16,041 nucleotides of DNA, taken from JAIBJP01 sp035639875. GTDB taxonomy: Bacteria > Actinomycetota > Thermoleophilia > Gaiellales > Gaiellaceae. The notes below the pieces were generated by a model that was not told the DNA's origin, searched no databases, and was given only the letters and a program-made list of their open reading frames with translations. The DNA lies in assembly GCA_035639875.1 (NCBI GenBank), contig DASQXE010000147.1, positions 1 through 16,041 on the forward strand, read 5' to 3'. Below, one piece after another: positions 13,312 through 16,041 of this stretch (position 1 is the stretch's first letter; every line of letters begins with the position of its first letter). A program made the translations under genes and the position numbers.

Positions 13312-13941
13312 CTACGCTCGTACGAGCTGCTTCGTCGACTCGATGAGCTGTTGCGGGTCGAACGGCTTGCCGATGAACGCCTGCGCCCCGCGCTCCGTGG
13401 CGCGCTCGGCGGTCGGCTCGTCGGCCTTGCCGCTGAACATAATCACGGGAATCGTGCCCACGCCGTGCCGCTCCTGGACACGGCGCAGCATCTCCCACCC
13501 GTCCATGCCCGGCATCATCACGTCGAGGAGGATGAGATCGGGCGATTCCTCCTCGAGAGCGGCGAGTCCAGACTCGGCGTCCGCCGCCTCGCGGACGGCG
13601 TAGCCGTCCATCTCTAGGTTGACGCGGACGAATTCGCGCAGGCGCTCGTCGTCGTCGACGACGAGGATCAGGGGCGTGCCGCGCGAGGGCGCGCTGCGCG
13701 AACCGGACAGGAAGGCGTCGAGATCGCTCCGGCGGAAGCGCCTATGCCCGCCGGGGGTGTAGAACGCGGGCAGGCGCCCGCCGTCGGACCATTTGCGGAT
13801 CGTGCTCTGCGCCGCACCCAAGTAGTTGGCCGCCTGGCCTAACGTCAGCCAGTCGGGCCCTCCCCCCGCCTGCCCGCCACGCGAACGCCTGCGTTGTCCG
13901 TGGCTGGCCATCTTGTCTCGAAAAGCTACCAAACTCTGCAC
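13312..13941 (-). CDS. BldC/MerR-like HTH fused to a C-terminal receiver domain
   Basis: A 209-residue regulator with reversed domain order for a response regulator. Residues about 30-79 are a winged helix of the MerR/excisionase type (LTLGQAANYLGAAQSTIRKW, then TPGGHRRFRRSDLDAFL), close in style to BldC. Residues about 90-207 are a complete receiver: acidic pocket DDD (96-98), phospho-acceptor D140 in LILLDVMMPGMDGW, S170 and K192 (GKPFD). It should bind DNA as a dimer and respond to a histidine kinase not present in the window. The GTG start at 13941 is preceded by GAGG at 7 nt and lies 9 nt after the upstream stop; ATG 13911 is the alternative. It ends just before the PAP2 gene. Confidence 0.9.
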   Translation of the reverse strand: MQSLVAFRDKMASHGQRRRSRGGQAGGGPDWLTLGQAANYLGAAQSTIRKWSDGGRLPAFYTPGGHRRFRRSDLDAFLSGSRSAPSRGTPLILVVDDDERLREFVRVNLEMDGYAVREAADAESGLAALEEESPDLILLDVMMPGMDGWEMLRRVQERHGVGTIPVIMFSGKADEPTAERATERGAQAFIGKPFDPQQLIESTKQLVRA

Positions 13942-13950
13942 TTTCTTCCC

Positions 13951-14202
13951 TCACGGATTTGAAAGCGTAACGGTCACCGTTTGTTGCGGCGTGACCGTGG
14001 TTGGAACGAGGGTCCGCACGAAAGTCTGCCCACCGCTCCCCTGGTCGTCGTTGAGGGCGCGGCCGACGGAAAGACCGGCGAAGAAGACAACTGCGAGTAG
14101 GATCAGGCCGCCGGTCCAGCGCGCCAGGCGCCGCCGCCTCCGCCTGCGCCGTGCCTGCGCGCGCTCGCGCGACCGCGACCTCGGCCGGCCCAGCTCCTCC
14201 AT
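13951..14202 (-). CDS. small single-TM protein with extracytoplasmic Thr/Val tail
   Basis: 83 residues: a very basic N-terminus (SRERAQARRRRRRRRLARW), one TM helix (GGLILLAVVFFAGLSVG) and an outer tail ending in repeats of Thr-Val (VPTTVTPQQTVTVTLSNP). The ATG at 14202 lies one base after the stop of the 105-residue protein (TGATATG), so the pair is coupled. No family is recognised. Topology resembles small division-associated membrane proteins, and the operon begins with ftsB, but no function can be named from sequence. Confidence 0.75.
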   Translation of the reverse strand: MEELGRPRSRSRERAQARRRRRRRRLARWTGGLILLAVVFFAGLSVGRALNDDQGSGGQTFVRTLVPTTVTPQQTVTVTLSNP

Positions 14203-14203
14203 A

Positions 14204-14521
14204 TCAGGGGCGGTAGTCGCTTGCGCCCTGCGCGTAGCGGGCAAACGCTGCGTCCTGCACGAGGGCGGTGTCGCGGATGCCGGCCCGCGCGCGGGGGAGC
14301 GCCGAGCTCCGGATGACGTCCCGCACCCAGTCCTCCGCGCCCTCGTACAGCGCGGCCAACTCGCTCAGCGTGAACGTCTGTCCGAGCCTGCGGCGCAGCT
14401 CGCTCGTGACGGCATCGATGAGGTGGTCGAGGTGGCGCGAGCGGGCCGTGTCGATGCCCTCGGCGGCGAGACGGCGCTTGCCCTCCTCCCACTGATGACG
14501 CTTGGCGGGGAGACTGCTCAC
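14204..14521 (-). CDS. conserved-looking helical protein of unknown function
   Basis: 105 residues, soluble, mostly helical by composition: charged N-terminal helix (QWEEGKRRLAAEG), HLDHLIDAVTSELRRRLG, then FTLSELAALYEGAEDWVRDVI and a C-terminal stretch ending QGASDYRP. There are no cysteines, no TM segment and no metal motif. It overlaps DUF501 by 4 nt (GTGA) and is followed after one base by the small TM protein, so it belongs to the ftsB-DUF501 operon. I do not recognise the family. Confidence 0.75.
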   Translation of the reverse strand: MSSLPAKRHQWEEGKRRLAAEGIDTARSRHLDHLIDAVTSELRRRLGQTFTLSELAALYEGAEDWVRDVIRSSALPRARAGIRDTALVQDAAFARYAQGASDYRP

Positions 14522-14997
14522 ACGCGCTCACTACCCGCGAGAGCGGCCTCGCAACGCGCGTCCGGGCACCAGCGTTCTTCGATCTCGTCGAGGATCCGGT
14601 CGCCGAGCTGGTAGTCCGGGCGTGCGAGCGCGAAGGCCGCGTGGGCATGCAGGCACTTGAGGTTCCCCGGCCGACGTGTGCCGGCTATCCCTACGGGAAG
14701 CTCCGGCCGCAGCCGCCGCTGCTCTGCGTCCGCCTGTTGCAGGCTCCGACGCAAGCTGGAATCCTCGGCTGCCGCCCGGGAAAACCGCTCGACGCCGCCG
14801 GCCGCCTCGAGGCGCGAGATTCCGGCCACGAGCCAGGGACAGGTCAGGTAGTACGTCGTCGGAAAGGGAGCCCCGTCGGCCGAGTACGGGTCCTGCTCCG
14901 TAACCGCAGGAAAGCCGTGCGCGCAGCGAACGGCCACCTGCCGGAAGGCGCGGGCGGGACGGCCGAGCTGCCAGGAGACGACCATTTCGTCGTCCAC
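14518..14997 (-). CDS. DUF501 family protein
   Basis: About 159 residues. Family marks are QLGRPARAFRQVAVRCAHGFP near the N-terminus, PFPTTYYLTCPWLVAGISRLEA in the middle and the conserved GNLKCLHAHAAFALA towards the C-terminus, followed by CPDARC. Cysteines in RC, TCP, KCLH and CPDARC could bind a metal or cluster. DUF501 proteins usually lie beside ftsB/divIC and eno or ppx in actinobacteria, as here beside ftsB; the function is unknown. The start is GTG 14997, 4 nt after the ftsB stop; ATG 14985 is the alternative and costs four residues. Confidence 0.87.
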   Translation of the reverse strand: MDDEMVVSWQLGRPARAFRQVAVRCAHGFPAVTEQDPYSADGAPFPTTYYLTCPWLVAGISRLEAAGGVERFSRAAAEDSSLRRSLQQADAEQRRLRPELPVGIAGTRRPGNLKCLHAHAAFALARPDYQLGDRILDEIEERWCPDARCEAALAGSERV

Positions 14998-15001
14998 CAG
15001 A

Positions 15002-15319
15002 TCATCGTACCGAGGCCCTCCTCCACTCCTCGACTCCCTTGACGATGTAGAGACGCTCTCCGGGGCGAACCAATCCGATTCGCCGCGCCTCCCGCTCGAT
15101 GAACAAGTCCTTGCCGGAGAGGGCGAGCCGCCGCTCGAGCTGCACGTTCTCGTGCTCGAGCGCGGCCAGGTCGGCTCGGCGCTCCTGTACGCGGGCTTGG
15201 GCGGCCTCGTAGCTCCGCAGCGGATGAATGTAAGAGAGCCCGATGGCGAGAAGGACGGCGACGCCGAGCCAGCGAAGCGCGAGTGCCGAGCGGGCGGGTC
15301 TTCTCCTGCGGCGAGGCAT
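15002..15319 (-). CDS. ftsB: FtsB/DivIC-like septum formation initiator
   Basis: 105 residues with the FtsB/DivIC plan: a basic cytosolic lead (PRRRRRPARSA), one TM helix (about 16-31), an extracytoplasmic coiled coil (about 36-68, YEAAQARVQERRADLAALE and onward) and the FtsB-type ending EREARRIGLVRPGERLYIVK. This protein forms the FtsQBL-like complex that licenses septal wall synthesis. The ATG at 15319 gives the expected length. It is followed by DUF501, the usual actinobacterial neighbour. A 7-bp hairpin lies directly before the ATG. Confidence 0.9.
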   Translation of the reverse strand: MPRRRRRPARSALALRWLGVAVLLAIGLSYIHPLRSYEAAQARVQERRADLAALEHENVQLERRLALSGKDLFIEREARRIGLVRPGERLYIVKGVEEWRRASVR

Positions 15320-15320
15320 G

Positions 15321-15343
15321 GACCCGGGGCTTTCGACCGGGTC
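15321..15343 (-). promoter_or_regulatory. hairpin abutting the ftsB start
   Basis: Arms GACCCGG and CCGGGTC (minus strand) with a 9-nt loop. The 5' arm includes two bases of the upstream gene's stop codon, and the 3' arm is one base from the ftsB ATG. Ribosomes finishing the upstream gene could open it, which would couple ftsB translation to that gene. No T-run follows, so it is unlikely to be a terminator. Confidence 0.4.
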
Positions 15344-16041
15344 AGGCGGCCTCCTGCCTTCTCTCGACCCGATAGAGCTCGTAGCGCGCGTCGGCGTACT
15401 CGAGCTGCAGGCGCGAGGGCAGTCGCGGCCGGCCGCGTGTCTTGTCCACCACCACCCACTGAACCGCGTAACGGACGAGCACGCGCTCGCGCTCCGTCGG
15501 CGTCGCCGAGGGTTCGAGGAAGAAGAGGCGAGCCGCCCGCTGGCGCTCGGCGTAATCCGCGCTTCTGTTGAAGGCGACATGGCCGGGCGGCTCGGTGACG
15601 ACGCGAACGGGCGCGTAGGCGGCGATGCGGTAGGACGTGGAGCCCGGCGCGAGGACGACCGCGAGCGGCGGCACGTCCCCGCGCAGGGCAGCGGTCAGGC
15701 CGCGCGTGAGGGCGTACGGATCCGGCTTGTCCCAGCGCTCGAGACGGCTCAGTCCCGCGAAGGCGACGGGGATGGTGAACGCCGCGGCCGCGAGCGCCGT
15801 CCAGCGGGTCGGGAAGGGCACGTCGGCGTGCAGCCGGCGGCGGCGGACGAGCGCGACCAGCAATCCGCAGGCGGCGCCCAGGAACGAGAGCCAGACTGCC
15901 CAGGACGCACCGGTTGCCTGCCGGTCGTAGGCGAGCTCGGCTGCGAGACCGGCAGCGAGCCCCAGAGCGGCGCCGAGCAGGCGCAGCCGGCCCGCGAGCA
16001 CCGCGGCTCCCGCAAGGGCGAACGGGAGTGGCAGGAAGCTC
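15342..16041 (-). CDS. large membrane protein, C-terminal part (GT-C/Wzy-like architecture, truncated by window edge)
   Basis: The frame is open to the window end, so the gene begins beyond it; at least 232 residues are seen. The visible part has three to four TM helices (RLLGAALGLAAGLAAELAY, WAVWLSFLGAACGLLVALV, ALAAAAFTIPVAFAGLS) followed by a soluble region of about 120 residues, with YRIAAYAPVRVVTEPPGHVAF, AERQRAARLFF and LVRYAVQWVVVDKTRG. This many-TM-then-soluble plan is that of integral-membrane glycosyltransferase-like (GT-C) proteins. The catalytic N-terminal part is not visible, so the function stays open. GTG 15999-16001 is in frame but is probably internal. Confidence 0.7.
   Translation of the reverse strand, partial: SFLPLPFALAGAAVLAGRLRLLGAALGLAAGLAAELAYDRQATGASWAVWLSFLGAACGLLVALVRRRRLHADVPFPTRWTALAAAAFTIPVAFAGLSRLERWDKPDPYALTRGLTAALRGDVPPLAVVLAPGSTSYRIAAYAPVRVVTEPPGHVAFNRSADYAERQRAARLFFLEPSATPTERERVLVRYAVQWVVVDKTRGRPRLPSRLQLEYADARYELYRVERRQEAA

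Noticed and set aside
13010..13603. A 197-codon open frame on the + strand
   Set aside because: It is antisense to the receiver domain and the PAP2 gene, both with full motifs.
1..16041. CRISPR arrays, tRNA genes, insertion sequences, toxin-antitoxin or defence systems
   Set aside because: No regularly spaced repeats, cloverleaf-like segments, transposase motifs or defence domains were seen on either strand.

Overview
This window reads as chromosomal DNA from a high-GC actinobacterium. The gene content (FtsB next to a DUF501 protein, a BldC-like HTH protein, very short or absent 5' leaders, GTG/TTG starts, few Shine-Dalgarno sequences) suggests a Thermoleophilia-type lineage (Gaiellales/Solirubrobacterales). 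That placement is inference from style and gene neighbourhoods, not a database result. Genes are packed tightly, with 1-8 nt overlaps inside operons and three tail-to-tail overlaps of convergent genes. I see no tRNA, rRNA, insertion sequence or CRISPR array, and no gene-free stretch longer than about 100 bases.

Layout. (1) 1-1948, + strand: the C-terminal part of an isocitrate/isopropylmalate-type dehydrogenase, coupled through a TTGA overlap to a 12-TM MFS transporter. (2) 1928-3601, - strand: a receiver-like protein, a 7Fe-type ferredoxin and an APH-fold phosphotransferase. A perfect 27-bp palindrome and a short duplicate of the ferredoxin tail lie between the last two. (3) 3664-4312, + strand: a Rieske ferredoxin followed by a DUF309 protein. 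(4) 4275-12082, - strand: a long run of a four-GAF SpoIIE/PP2C phosphatase, a membrane-fused spermidine-synthase-like protein, a glycerophosphodiester phosphodiesterase, an L,D-transpeptidase, and then the thiol-redox/cytochrome c maturation trio TlpA-CcmH-CcdA. (5) 12143-12813, + strand: two small membrane proteins, divergent from the phosphatase. (6) 12749-16041, - strand: the C-terminus of a large membrane protein (GT-C-like), FtsB/DivIC, DUF501, two small unknown proteins, a BldC-like HTH-receiver fusion and a PAP2 phosphatase.

Much of the content concerns the cell envelope (L,D-transpeptidase, FtsB, PAP2, GT-C-like protein, GDPD), extracytoplasmic thiol redox and cytochrome c maturation, and Fe-S electron carriers. 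Two sensory proteins (the GAF-PP2C phosphatase and the HTH-receiver protein) could tie these to regulation, but no partner is visible in the window.

The most unusual signals are at sequence level. Several genes have a TANNNT-like -10 box 7-9 nt before the start codon, the pattern of leaderless mRNAs. One of these would start at ATC. Several further genes lack any ATG/GTG/TTG at the place where the recognisable protein begins. A small decayed copy of the ferredoxin 3' end, differing mainly at third codon positions, sits just after the palindrome and ends exactly at the next gene's probable start.
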